Shown here: positions 1 to 10,026 of the stretch, piece by piece
How positions within the stretch are numbered: position 1 is the first letter of the stretch
Layout: each line of letters starts with the position of its first letter
From: Chlorocebus sabaeus
Taxonomy: Eukaryota > Chordata > Mammalia > Primates > Cercopithecidae
Length of the DNA: 64,000 bases
Direction: 5' to 3'
NCBI RefSeq assembly: GCF_047675955.1
Contig: NC_132910.1
Location: 117,845,143 to 117,909,142, forward strand
The notes under the pieces: generated by a model
Seen by the model: only the letters and a program-made list of their open reading frames with translations
Told to the model about the DNA's origin: nothing
The model's database searches: none
Program-made: the position numbers and the translations under genes

Positions 1-1500
1 GCTAAATTAGGGTCTCTGGGGTGGGCCTCAGGCATCAACAACTTTTAGTGCTTTTGGGGTCATTGCAATGTGTAGTCAAGTTTACAATTCCTTACTCTAA
101 ATTGAGGAAATGAGGCTCTAAGGTTTTGCATAGCATCCTCACTTTGGATAGGATGACATAGGCTAGCAAGAGCTAAAGACAGAGGGTGTGGCAGCACTGG
201 GTGCAAGCCTGCCAACCCAAAGGCTGCTCAGGCTAACTTTTTGTTGTTAGTGTTTTCTCACTTTCCGCATTCTTAATTTCAATGTCATAGAAGGATAAAG
301 AGAAAAAGAAGGGAGGAAATTAAAGAGTGTGAAATAAGACCTTAAATATATTTCCTCTAACTGTGAAAATATTGCCATATTCATCAGCTGTATGGTTTCA
401 CTGCTATGCTCTGCTAAGTAAGCCATCTCACAGCTAATGACCTACTGCATTTTTAGTGTCAGACTGTAAAGTAGAGATGAGTCCTATTAACAAAATTTTT
501 TGTTTATAGAACACACAATAATGAGTCTCTGAAATTTTTACTTAAAATTTAAAATATGTAATGAAGCCCCAAGGCAAATTAATAAAGAAAAGCAACAACA
601 GTTCTAAAGAGTGAGATAAGGTATTTTGAGATACAAATATAAGTAGCTTACATCGTTGTAAAAAATAACACCATGCATGCTAAAGCGGCCATTAGTTATG
701 GGAATATCCTTACATAATTTTACAACTTAAGATTCCAAGCTCAAATATATCGTTAACACAAATGTTCCAGGAAACTGTGGAACAACTATTACATAACTAA
801 AAGTTTCAGTGTACACAGATCAGATAATCCACCAATAACTACACAAGGATGAGGAGAGCAGCAAAATGATTAAGAATAGAAACACTTTAGGAGAATGTAA
901 CCAATGCTGATATTTTACATAGATAATAACGAACCATGGGGTAGTTTCTCAATTTATTCAATGAAGAGAATATGACTAATCCAGATAGTCGAGTAGCATC
1001 GATAAACATTCATTTCCCTGATAGTTCGTAACAGATATCTGACACATCTATGTGACAAAAGCAACACTTGAACACTTTAAATAGTCATCTAAGCTTGGAC
1101 TAAACTGAAATTCCAACTTTTAAAATAATCACTGTGCACTTAAATATGAGTAAAATGTAATTATGGGTGGTTGTTGATGGCTGAGAGCAGATTTCCCACT
1201 TCAAGAGGATAAATCGTACTTCTAAAAAGTAGGAAAAGTTCAGCAAAACAAATAAATGAAGCATCACATGCTTCCAAAGCAGTAATACACTCTAATATCT
1301 ACCTTAATATATTGACCAGAGTATTTATCAAAATATATTTTCAAAAATTTGCTCTGAATATATTGAGATAAAAATTAATTTTTTTCTTAAGATGAAATGT
1401 TTTATTTGTTTAGCCTATCTATTTATTTGTTTATCATGCATGAAAGTGAACTTATCTATTTGGATATTTTACCAATTACTCAATGTAAAGAAATCCAATC
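1..1500. other. AT-rich unique DNA, no gene recognised
   Basis: This stretch is AT-rich with few CpG sites. I see no long open frame, no Alu or L1 sequence and no RNA gene. A 61-base block at 714-774 (minus strand) has splice-like edges and is discussed only as a finding. Old, diverged repeats that cannot be recognised by eye may be present. Confidence 0.6.
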
Positions 1501-1504
1501 ATAT

Positions 1505-1756
1505 CTATCATTTATTGATTAACAATAGTGTTAGATACCATGCTAAGCTCTTAAAAGGTATTTAATTTTATTCTAAAAACACCATGAGAGAGAGATTATT
1601 TTTGCCATTCTACAGATGATAAAACTGAAGTTCAGTAAGGTAAGATAACTTGCATAAGGTTACCACCACATATGGTTAGTATGTGTGATCAGGGTTTGAA
1701 TTGCACATCATCTGCCTGTCTTCTAATGCTCTTTGCACTCCACGAGGCTATCTTCC
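1505..1756 (+). repeat. MIR SINE fragment
   Basis: The order of landmarks matches a plus-strand MIR: a start resembling 'ttattgattaacaatagtg', a core with 'cattctacagatgataaaa', then 'aagataacttgcataaggtt' and a tail ending in 'ctaatgctctttgcactcc'. MIR is an ancient tRNA-derived SINE mobilised by L2. The copy is diverged but keeps most of its length. No function is implied. Confidence 0.8.
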
Positions 1757-1929
1757 TGCCATGCACTTAGCGATCACTCTCAAAAAACAAAAACAAAACA
1801 AAGCAAAAAAACATGGGAATAAATGGGGTGTCCATGGGACAGTAAAGCAGAGCAACTTTTGGCATCAATTCTAGACTTTCTTTGTTAGAAAACTGTTAGA
1901 TTATATAAATCAAAGAAGATTGCTTTATA

Positions 1930-2131
1930 CGGTTGCTGTCCTATATGTGATTATTTGAGCCGAAATCAAAATAATTAAAATTAAATTAAATTTTAAAAAT
2001 TCACCTCCTCAGAAAGTCGCGCCACATTTCCAGTGATCCATAACCACACAGCACTAGTGGCTATGGTATTGTATAACGCAAATATAGATTATTTTTATCA
2101 CCATAGAAAGTTTTACTGGACAACACTCTAT
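1930..2131 (+). mobile_element. hAT-type nonautonomous DNA transposon, diverged copy
   Basis: The block 'agcactagtggctatggtat' followed by 'tactggacaacactct' resembles the right part of a known mammalian repeat with CAGTGCTGTCCAATA-type ends. The left part has the AT-rich core 'aaaattaaattaaatttt' and 'ttgctgtcctatatgtg'. Two more copies of this group lie at 4293-4819 and 8710-8879. I cannot assign the exact MER family name. The ends are approximate. Confidence 0.55.
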
Positions 2132-2134
2132 ATC

Positions 2135-3620
2135 ATTACCTTAAAAATCTTAAGAGACGGAAAGTTGTATATTTCACTTTGTGGCTTTAAATTTTAGCAG
2201 GATTTTTCCTAGCATGTTAGATGTCTATAAAACACAGTGAATACAGCATTAGCATTCAAATGACACAAAGCATCAAAACACAAGGAGTTTTTAAGTCATC
2301 AGCTAACAAATACCATTATATTACTTAGTGATATTCTGATTACAAGTGACAGTAACCGACTTCAAATTAGTTTAAGCCGGGAAAAAATGACAAAACATAG
2401 GTAGGTTTCAGGGAAAAACTAGAGCCAAGGCTTTAATCACTGTCAGAGCCTTCCTTTCCATTCTCCTCTCTGCTTTCTCTACACACCTGTTTGATTTTCA
2501 TTTCTGCCTCAAGCCCCCAATACTAGTTTTTGTTCTCTTTGTTTAGAATCACATACAACATTGATCACATATTTAGTTTTTCTGTTATATTTTGATAAAT
2601 TTTAATAAAAATGGTATCCTTTATAATCCTAAGTATGTTATTATATTCATATAAAAACATTATTCCAAGAACGATTTCCTGGAATTCCAATAGACTTCAC
2701 CAAAGTGATCCTTGTCACACACACGTGCATGTGCACACACACACACACACACACAATGTTTATGAACACTGCATCTAGGAAGAGAGTAAGATTATATTCT
2801 CTCCAGCCTAAACTCCAAAATTCCCAGAAAAGGGTTGGAGCAGCTCAATTTCGGTGCCTGTTTTAGGACCAGGATTATGGTCCTAGGGACACTCAGAGGC
2901 CCCAGTACAAACCATACGTGTAGAAAGTATGGGTCAGCACTAAGAAAAAATGAGGTTAATTTTCCAATATGAGAAGGTGAGGGGAAAGAAAAATAATAGC
3001 TGGCTGCCATGCTAAAACATTATTTTAGTTCTCAGTTCCTATGCAGCTGTCATAGATTTAAACAACTGAGCTAAAGAAATAAATTACCTCAATAGAAGTT
3101 GGGGGGAAAGAAGTTTCTTCAACATTCATTTCCTGTACAATCCTCCCATAACCTGTTCAGAAATCCCCCTGCCTATGATTACTTGGGATTCAACAAAAAT
3201 TGAAAATTTCTATCATTTCTGTGATCTTCTTATAAATGAATCTTCGCATTACAGAATGAATACAGATTTTCAGGGCATCATTACAGTATGTCATCTTTAT
3301 TGGAGTCCATGGTTAAGAAATAGAAGCCCTGTAGAATAGCATCTCCAAAATCTGATCACAGGAACCTTACATGAAATTGCTAGCATCTAGCAAAGCAGTG
3401 ACAATAATGCTGCACTTTCCAGTCTCTCCTACTTTCTTGGTGCTTGGTAATTGTGATGATGTGAGGAAAAGCAGTATTCACTTATCCTAATGTTTTGCCT
3501 TGAAATTATTTTAACCTAATCCCTATGTTAAATCATTCATCCAAGTAAGTTTTTATTGCCCTCATAACAGGAAGTTATATAGTATATCTGGAAATGTATT
3601 ATAATTTATTCCAAAATTTT
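2135..3620. other. Unique AT-rich DNA with one CA repeat
   Basis: No gene or recognisable element besides the CA repeat at 2716-2754. A 72-codon minus-strand open frame at 2792-3010 has no recognised family, is not flanked by convincing splice sites and has the length expected by chance. Confidence 0.55.
2716..2754. repeat. (CA)n microsatellite, interrupted
   Basis: A run of CA dinucleotides is broken by 'gtgcatgtg' and then continues as about eleven pure CA units. Such tracts vary in length among individuals, and alternating purine-pyrimidine DNA can adopt Z-form. Confidence 0.9.
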
Positions 3621-3624
3621 GTTA

Positions 3625-3921
3625 TTTTTTTTTTGTTGTTGTTGTTGGAGTCTTTCTCTGTCGAAGACTACAGTACAGTGGTGCAATCTCAGCTCACTGC
3701 AAGCTCCACCTCCCAGTTTAAAGCAATTCTCTTGTCTCAGCCTCCTGAGTAGCTGGGATTACAGGCACCCCACCACTACGCCCAGCTAATATTTTGTATT
3801 TTTGTTAGAGATGGGGTTTCACCATCTTGGACAGGCTGGTCTTGAACTCCTGACCTCAAATGATTCACCCACCTCGGCCTCCCAAAGAGCTGGAATTACA
3901 GGCGTAAGCCACCACGCCAGG
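3625..3921 (-). mobile_element. Alu element (S/J age)
   Basis: It reads from a T-run and a (GTT)n tract, the reverse complement of the A-tail, through both Alu arms to 'gccaccacgccagg'. Many CpG positions are mutated and the left end has 'ctgtcgaagactacagtaca' in place of the usual CCCAGGCTGGAGTGCA, so the copy is old. Directly after it stands a perfect 10-base duplication (aatatctact, 3922-3941). No clear target-site duplication was found. Confidence 0.93.
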
Positions 3922-4342
3922 AATATCTACTAATATCTACTATTTTTAAATCCAGAAAATGAAACCAAACAATATTCCCAAGTGTTTTAACTAAAGTTAT
4001 AACAAACACATGAAAGAAAGAAAACAACACATGAGATATAGTAACATTGCTGTGTATAGCAGTTCAAAATCTAATACTTTTCAACTCATTAAAGATTGAA
4101 CACACTTTTAATTCATTTGAGTTTTAAAACTTTCACAGAATAAATTTGAAATCACTGGGCAGAGGGTATTAAATGTAGACTTTGTTAACAAGAAAATATA
4201 GAAAGGCTTGAAAAGGTTAAAGAAGTTAAATGAAAATAGCAGGAAGAAAAATATTGACTGCAATATTTGAAGAGATAATGCAGCTGTATCTAATAGAAAT
4301 ACTACCTGAACTACATATGAAATTTAAAATCTAGTAGTCAAA

Positions 4343-4506
4343 GGGCAGGGAGAGCTTCAGGACAAATACCTAATGCATGCAGAGCTTAAAACCTAGATGA
4401 CAGGTTGATAGGTGCAGCAAACCACCATGGCACATGGATACCTATGTAACAAACCTGCATGTTCAGCACATGTATCCCAGAACTTAAAGTAAAAAGAAAA
4501 AAAAAA
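4343..4506 (+). mobile_element. L1PA-type 3' end, 5'-truncated
   Basis: The landmarks are 'gtgcagcaaaccaccatggc', 'acatgtatcccagaactt' and a short A-tail, the standard end of a primate L1 3' UTR. Only about 165 bases remain. Its flanks, 'ctagtagtca' (4331-4340) and 'ctattagcca' (4514-4523), look like a decayed target-site duplication inside the older hAT element. Variants such as 'tgataggtgcagcaaacc' suggest an older L1PA subfamily rather than a recently active one. Confidence 0.85.
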
Positions 4507-4741
4507 TGTTTTTCTATTAGCCACATAGAAAAGTAAAACAAAACAGATAAAATAAACTTTAACAATATGTTTGACTTAATACAATTCAAAATAGTATCAC
4601 AACATTTAGTCAATATGAGTTGAGATATTTTACATTATTTTTAACACTAAGTCTTCACAATTGTGTGTTCTGTTTTACATACACAGCAAAATCTTAACTT
4701 GTACTATACACATTCCAAGGGCTTCATAGCGACCGTATGGA

Positions 4742-4819
4742 CCAGTGAAGATATAGAGACATAGTTAATGGGAATAAGGGCCAGTGTAGATACAGAGATA
4801 TAGTTAATGGGAATAAGGG
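4742..4819. repeat. 39-base tandem duplication
   Basis: Two adjacent 39-base units, 4742-4780 and 4781-4819, differ at three positions. Both end in 'tagttaatgggaataaggg'. The duplication lies at the right end of the hAT element. Confidence 0.92.
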
Positions 4820-6525
4820 TGCAATGATGATAACTCTGTTTCATAACTCTTTCAACTTCAACCCATAAAAACACAGGGGATGCAATAACTTAGAACTCTT
4901 CCAAATAACCTCCCGATTATCTTGTAACAACTGAAGAAATGTCTGCACATGTAATTTATACAAGCACAACTTAATCTATCTGCACCATGAGCAACGATTC
5001 AAGTATGAGTGTTAATCTTTCAGTGCTTTAGTCCCCTTTTTGTAGTTCAGGCATGTGAAAAGATAAACAACAGCTACTCCATGGACAAAAGCTCTAAGAC
5101 ATAAATGAGTTTTCTTTTAATTATAAAGGATGTAAAATACAGGATTTACTTAAAAGTAAAAATATAAAGCAAATAATTAGAAAAAGAAATTCTGTAACTT
5201 ACTAATGTGTGCATAATTTCCCCATTTCATGTAAAATAGCCTCTTCAAAATGAGCCCTAAAGCATGATCAGCTATGCCAATCCCATTGTAAGCACTGACA
5301 GCATCCAGAGCTTCCCATCCAAAACATCTGAAGAGCTGAAAATGGAATTATTAAGACTTCTCCACAATTCAAGAATAGAAGTTACAGGACAAGATTTAAA
5401 GAAAAACAATTACTCAAACTGGAATTAGGCCAAACAATGGATTTCTACGAAAGGGCTCATTGAAAATATTCTGTAATTTTTAACAAATATCATGACACTG
5501 AAACTTGATCTGAAATTCTGACAGTAAATGCTGGATCCTTGCATTAAGTTTTGCCAACAAAATCTGTCACTGCATTATTCTGGGAGGGGAAGTAGAAGTA
5601 CAGAAAATATAATATTCAGAATAACTCCTTCAAAACCTATGGTTTTACCCAAGTTCTGCTTTAACAATTTATGAAACACATTATGAATTTAAAAAATAAT
5701 CGAGGGAGAAACTGGGAGAAAATTCAAAATTATAAAGCTTAGTTTGTTAGCTGTTATGTTTTTGAGAACAACCAGCTCTACAAAGATTGTAAGGTTGATC
5801 TCCCAAGCTCTGACACAGTCTAAGTATAATATTATATCATGACTTGGGAAGATAAGAAATTAAAAGCTGAAGCATATAATAATTTAAAGCAATTTATATT
5901 TTTTTGGTTTAAATTATACTCATGCAAAGCAATAAAACAATGCTTGCATAAAATTATTAGAAATGTTCTTGACTATATATAAAATTTTTTAATTTGAATA
6001 ACCTTGTGGATTTACATATACAGCAAAATCAACAGAAAAAAATGAGGGAGGCGGGAGTTGGGGTGGGAGTTTCTGGCATTAAAAACATCTGGAAAAATGT
6101 CACATATTATATTTCTTCTCTCAGACATTTACCAAGCATTTTCAGATAGGAAAGGTTCTTTAAAAAATTATTCCACAATAAATCATCGTTTAAAAACTCT
6201 TTTTTTAAAAAACTTTTTAATGTAATATTAGTGAACATATTACCAATGCAGAGCTCTGAAAAGCACACTTCTGGAAATGCTACCCTAGTGCAATTGTTAT
6301 TATTGTTTAAAGGAAAACACACACCCAAACCTAGTTTTGGTTTCTCAGATATTTCTCCCCATCTATGGAAATCTGCCACCCATTACGCTTGTATTTCTTT
6401 TGTGCCACATCCATTCCACTTCACTGAAAGTAACGGAAGTAAAAGGGTTTGTGATAAGCCCTATATGCAAGTCATTGTGGATTTTTGCTTAGATAATAAT
6501 CCAAAGGTCTTCTTTATATTCTTTT
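4820..6525. other. Unique DNA holding one candidate exon
   Basis: AT-rich sequence without recognisable transposons. The block 5203-5335 is richer in GC than its surroundings and is described separately as a candidate minus-strand exon. The overlapping frames at 6107-6379 (minus) and 6231-6584 (plus) are not supported: the plus frame ends in the TTTA repeat, and neither shows a recognisable domain. Confidence 0.5.
5203..5335 (-). CDS. Candidate internal exon, unrecognised gene
   Basis: On the minus strand a 133-base block sits between an acceptor-like 'ataattccattttcag' and the ideal donor 'gtaagt'. In phase 0 it reads 44 codons without a stop, including 'FGWEALDAVSAYNGIGIADH' and then a segment with KRLFYMKWGNY; it leaves one base for the next exon. 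The composition looks protein-like and is richer in GC than its surroundings. I do not recognise a family. The upstream candidate exon at 7264-7440 ends in a matching phase. An open frame of 44 codons is common by chance in this window, so the case rests on splice sites and composition only. It could also be a pseudogene exon or chance. Confidence 0.33.
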
Positions 6526-6528
6526 CAA

Positions 6529-6530
6529 TT

Positions 6531-6577
<47 letters not shown>

Positions 6578-6580
6578 TTT
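6529..6580. repeat. (TTTA)n microsatellite in an Alu tail
   Basis: About 13 uninterrupted TTTA units directly adjoin the Alu that follows. On the Alu strand it is a (TAAA)n tail, so the tetranucleotide tract probably grew from the original A-tail. A long pure tract like this is likely to be polymorphic. Confidence 0.95.
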
Positions 6581-6863
6581 TTGAGATGGAGTCTCGCTCT
6601 GTCACCCAGGCTGGAGTGCAGTGGCCTGATCTCGGTTCACTGCAAGCTCCGCCTCCCGGGTTCACACCATTCTCCTGCCTCAGCCTCCCGAGTAGCTGGG
6701 ACTACAGGTGCCCACCACCACTCCCGGCTAATTTTTTTATATTTTTAGTAGAGACGGGGTTTCACGGTGTTAACCAGGATGGTCTCGATCTCCTGACCTT
6801 GTGATCCGCCTGCCTCGGCCTCTAAAGTGCTGTGATTATAGGCGTGAGCCACCATGCCCAGCC
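6581..6863 (-). mobile_element. AluY-like element
   Basis: It is a full-length Alu on the minus strand. Features of the Y/Sc lineage are 'gcaagctccgcctcccgggt' and 'aggatggtctcgatctcctg'. The flanks 'tcaattttattt' (from 6525) and 'ccaatttttattt' (from 6865) may be an imperfect target-site duplication. The 72-codon frame at 6586-6804 is ordinary antisense Alu sequence, not a gene. Confidence 0.93.
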
Positions 6864-7263
6864 TCCAATTTTTATTTTTAAATGGCAAATATGTTTGAGT
6901 GTTTCTATAGATCAAGTGTAAAAATAACTATATCTTTACAGCATTTTACTTACTAATAGTAACATAGATATTTGAAGCTAAAGATGAATGTTCATAGTCC
7001 GAGGAGGATAGAGAAAATAAATATACATATAAAAGAAAGCAAATCTAAGCCTATTCAGTTGTAGGTTATAGTAATTTTAATCTCTATCCTTAAATGAGGT
7101 GTTTTTCAAAAATATAGAAATAGAATATACACTATAGTCTTTTGTAATAAGTCACAGAGATAATATAGCCCTCATTATGCCATCACCCCCAAGAATGGTC
7201 TCTGTTGGGGTTTTAAACATAATTTTTAAAATAATAATTGAAAAAGATATTAAAATGTCACAC

Positions 7264-7440
7264 CTGGCCATCAAAAGTGAATACATGTACACATTTATAT
7301 GAAATGCAGTGGGTGTCATCACCAGCTTGTCTGCAACAATCTTTCACACATCTTGTTTTCATTCTGTAGTATAGTGGAGTTTTGTCAGGATTTGTTATTA
7401 TACACAGAAGATCATTCTCCTTACCAGAACACCATTCTCT
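7264..7440 (-). CDS. Candidate cysteine-rich internal exon, unrecognised gene
   Basis: The block is 177 bases, exactly 59 codons, and is open only in phase 0 from the acceptor 'ttacctggttctag' to the donor 'gtgtga'. It is rich in cysteine (8 residues), with stretches such as 'TRCVKDCCRQAGDDTHCISY' and then KCVHVFTFDGQ. The phase agrees with the candidate exon at 5203-5335, which would be the next exon on this strand. A good internal donor (gtaagg, revcomp of 7419-7424) would shorten it. No family is recognised. Chance open frames of this length are frequent here, so RNA or cross-species support is needed before it is called a gene. Confidence 0.33.
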
Positions 7441-7989
7441 CTAGAACCAGGTAAATAACTTTTGGGAGTTTCTAAGATATGAACCAACCCTCAAGTGGTT
7501 TTCTTTCGGAGTGTGATGTGTAATAGTTATTAGTAAAAGTCTAAGATTATTACAGTTTTTACATAGTTCAATTCAAATAAACTGTTTCCTTGAAATAGTG
7601 TAGGAGAAATAAAATGGGTAATAAAATTAAATCCACACATATTATCTAAACTTTTTACCTGAATTTATAATTGAAATCTTTACAATAGATATCACCTGGG
7701 ATCTTTAAAGAAATGTAACTGAGGTAAATGTTCATCAAAATATTTTTACTTTGTTTATTGCCCGTTGTTTTCTCCATAGAAAGATCTCAGTAACAGTAAA
7801 ATATCTACTCAGGCAAACTGGAAGGAAGGCAGAGCTATTTAACCAGAAAAGTGCTCATGTATACATAGTTAGAACAAAAATTTCAAAAGCAAACATCTTG
7901 CTTGAGCTCAAACCTCAAACCTCAAACATATACAATAATATATGTCAGCAAAAGCACGAGAACTAGCAAAAATAGAGGTTTAATTATCC

Positions 7990-8110
7990 ATCTATCCTTG
8001 GTGTGAATCCTTTATAATCTGAGGTATGTTGTTTAACCTAATTAAGCTTTTATTTTCTCATCTAAAAAGTAATAAAATCTCACATAACTACACTAAGTAT
8101 TAAAAGAAAA
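7990..8110 (-). repeat. Weak MIR match
   Basis: The order 'tgtttaacctaattaagc', 'ttattttctcatctaaaaag' and 'taataaaatctcacataact' follows the MIR minus-strand pattern of TTAACCT, TTTCCTCATCTGTAAAA and TAATACCTACCTCA. It is strongly diverged. Confidence 0.4.
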
Positions 8111-8175
8111 AAAGGTCTTTTCAACATTTATCCCAATATGTACCATGGTGATTATTATAATAATTAATATATGCT

Positions 8176-8642
8176 TGTGATAGGGTTCAGAACAACTGCC
8201 CAAAATATGGCACCTTGGCACTTGAGAAAATATCAGAAGCAGAAATTTCTCTCTCACTTTCCATTTGCCTTTCTCTCATAAAGCAGGTCATAATATCCTC
8301 ATTCCTGAGATGACCTCCCTGTAACCAGAGGAAAGGAACATCCTTCTCTTAGAAGACACAGAGAAGATGCTGAACAAACAGGTCTTGCTAAACCACTCCC
8401 CACCTGTTTATGAACATTAGATCATACTCTTTTGTCTAATCATACTTCTCCCTGACTATCTATCTCTTCACCAAACCTAGCACAAAAAATACACCAGTTT
8501 ATGTTTCTTTGAGGTCTTTATTTTGGAAGGCGTTTGTGTTACACTAAACTTAAATAAATCTGTATGCATTACTTTTGTTAATCTGCCTTTTTAGTCCCAA
8601 ACCCAGCAATGGGTGAGAAAAAGAAATATTCTTCTCCCTACC
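8176..8642 (+). mobile_element. Solo LTR, ERVL-like
   Basis: It begins 'tgtgatagggttcagaacaa' and has 'ccaaaatatggcaccttggc', and near its right end 'ttaaataaatctgtatgcat' followed by 'gttaatctgcc'. The AATAAA-type signal followed by a T-rich U5-like end is characteristic of old mammalian LTRs. No internal retroviral sequence is attached, so it is probably a solo LTR. I cannot name the family with certainty. Confidence 0.6.
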
Positions 8643-8644
8643 CT

Positions 8645-9005
8645 GGGCATTATTTTAAGCACTATCTGTGAATTTTCTCATTTAACACTTGAACAACACT
8701 CTTCCAAATCTGTGCTGTCCAATACGGTTGACACTGGACCCATGTACTTACTTAAGTTTAAATTATCAAAAGTAAAACTTAGTTTTTCACTTCAACTGGC
8801 ACATGTGCCTGATGACTGCTGTGTTAGCACAAAACACAGACAATGCCATCACCATAGAAAAGCCCACTGGACAGTGCTGTTCAAAGGTATACATCACCAA
8901 TCACCTTTTAATACTACAGAAGAGGAAAGAGAGTTACAGAAAGGGCTGCAGCTGGGATATAATTATGGCGCTCTGCCTCCATTGCATAATTCTGCCTCCC
9001 CTATC
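8645..9005 (+). repeat. MIR interrupted by a hAT element
   Basis: The left part (8645-8701) reads 'gcattattttaagcact' and 'tctcatttaacacttgaac', as in the MIR core. After a 170-base insert the MIR continues with 'acagaagaggaaagagagtt', 'gctgcagctgggatataat' and 'ctctgcctccattgcataat', the usual 3' half. The two pieces join in the correct order and strand. The longest open frame of the window (8613-9239, 208 codons) runs across this composite and is not regarded as a gene. Confidence 0.65.
8710..8879 (+). mobile_element. hAT-type element with intact terminal inverted repeats
   Basis: The ends are 'ctgtgctgtccaatacggt' on the left and 'cactggacagtgctg' on the right, which are inverted copies of each other. 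The flanking octamers are ttccaaat (8702-8709) and ttcaaagg (8880-8887), matching at five of eight positions, as expected of a decayed 8-base hAT duplication. The element interrupts a MIR, which gives its relative age. Confidence 0.7.
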
Positions 9006-9009
9006 ATGG

Positions 9010-9505
9010 CAAATGTTCAGCAAATGCCAGCTTTTTCTTATATGATTTTAAATGTGAGGGTAATTTTTACCACCAAATATGAAGATGTGCAGTGTTCATA
9101 CAATAATCATACTAAATTAAGTTTAGCATGCAAAATTATAGTCAAAAAATTAAACTGTCAGAAGGGATCTATAGGTGAATTCAGCAGTGGCAATGACAGC
9201 TTATTTTTATTCTTTGGGTGGTTAGTTTTCTATTTATAATTATTAAATACAATATAAATATTAATTTATACATCATCCATGTTTTATGACACATATTTGT
9301 TACTAAAACCTGTTTGAATTACATTAAAGTGTTCTTTAAAATTTTTCTTAGTTTGTATTATAATTTGTATTTAAATACAATTTTTGTACTACTTGAATGC
9401 AACAATTAAAATGCAGGTTATTTTTGTGGGGGGATTTTTTTTTTCCACCAAACCTAAATTTTAGGTAATCCTCATCATGTTAAATATGAGAAAATGTCAC
9501 TACAT
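9010..9505. other. AT-rich unique DNA
   Basis: No gene or clear repeat. It includes short A/T runs and the left copy of the L1 target-site duplication at its right edge. Confidence 0.6.
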
Positions 9506-9520
9506 GAACATGTGTTCTTT

Positions 9521-10011
9521 TTTAAAACATTTATTTGTTTTTTACATGAAAATTTTATTTAATTTTTAATTTTTACAGGTACATAGTAGTTGTATATGTT
9601 TATGGAGTATATATGATATTTTGGCTTAGGCACACAGCAGGTCATAATCTAATCTGGGGAAATGGGGCACCCATCACCTCAAGTATTTATCATTTTTTTG
9701 TGTTACAAAACTTCCCTTATACTCTTATTTCTAAATGTAAAATAAATTATCATTGATTATAGTCAGTCTGTTGTGCTATCAAACACTAGATTTTATTCAT
9801 CTAACTACATTTTGGTACCCATTAACTCTCTTCACTTTCCCCACCCCTCCCCACTACCCTTCCCAACCTCTAGTAACCGTCATTCTGCTGCCTATCTCCA
9901 TGAGTTCAATTGTTTTAATTTTAAGCTCCTACAAATAAGTAAGAACATGTGAAGTTTATCTTTTCATGCCTGACTTATTTCACTTAACATAATGTCCTCC
10001 AGTTTCATTCA
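9521..10011 (-). mobile_element. 5'-truncated L1 3' end with perfect duplication
   Basis: On the minus strand this is an L1 3' UTR: 'acaggtacatagtagttgta', 'gggaaatggggcacccatca', 'ctatctccatgagttcaatt' and 'ttatttcacttaacataatg' are typical of L1MA/L1PB-age copies. The target-site duplication 'gaacatgtgttcttt' is perfect over 15 bases (9506-9520 and 10012-10026), so the boundaries are reliable. The tail region next to the left copy is degenerate and AT-rich. Confidence 0.9.
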
Positions 10012-10026
10012 GAACATGTGTTCTTT

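Larger units (their letters stand above)
4293..4819 (+). mobile_element. hAT-type DNA transposon split by an L1 tail
   Basis: The left piece (4293-4342) begins 'cagctgtatctaatagaaat', a diverged CAGTGCTGTCCAATAGAAAT end, and runs to 'aaatctagtag'. The element resumes at about 4510 with 'ctattagccacatagaaaag' and continues through its AT-rich core to 'gaccgtatggaccagtgaag'. The gap holds a 5'-truncated L1. The right end is distorted by a 39-base tandem duplication (4742-4819). It belongs to the same group as the copies near 2.0 and 8.8 kb; the family name is uncertain. Confidence 0.6.
6880..8170. other. Unique DNA holding one candidate exon
   Basis: AT-rich sequence with a candidate minus-strand exon at 7264-7440 and a weak MIR match near its right end. 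A 71-codon plus-strand frame at 7751-7966 has no recognised features. Confidence 0.5.

Noticed and set aside
8613..9239. 208-codon plus-strand open frame, the longest in the window
   Set aside because: It runs through the end of an LTR, a MIR and a hAT element, which are not in one evolutionary unit. The residues show no domain, and such a frame can arise by chance in this composite.
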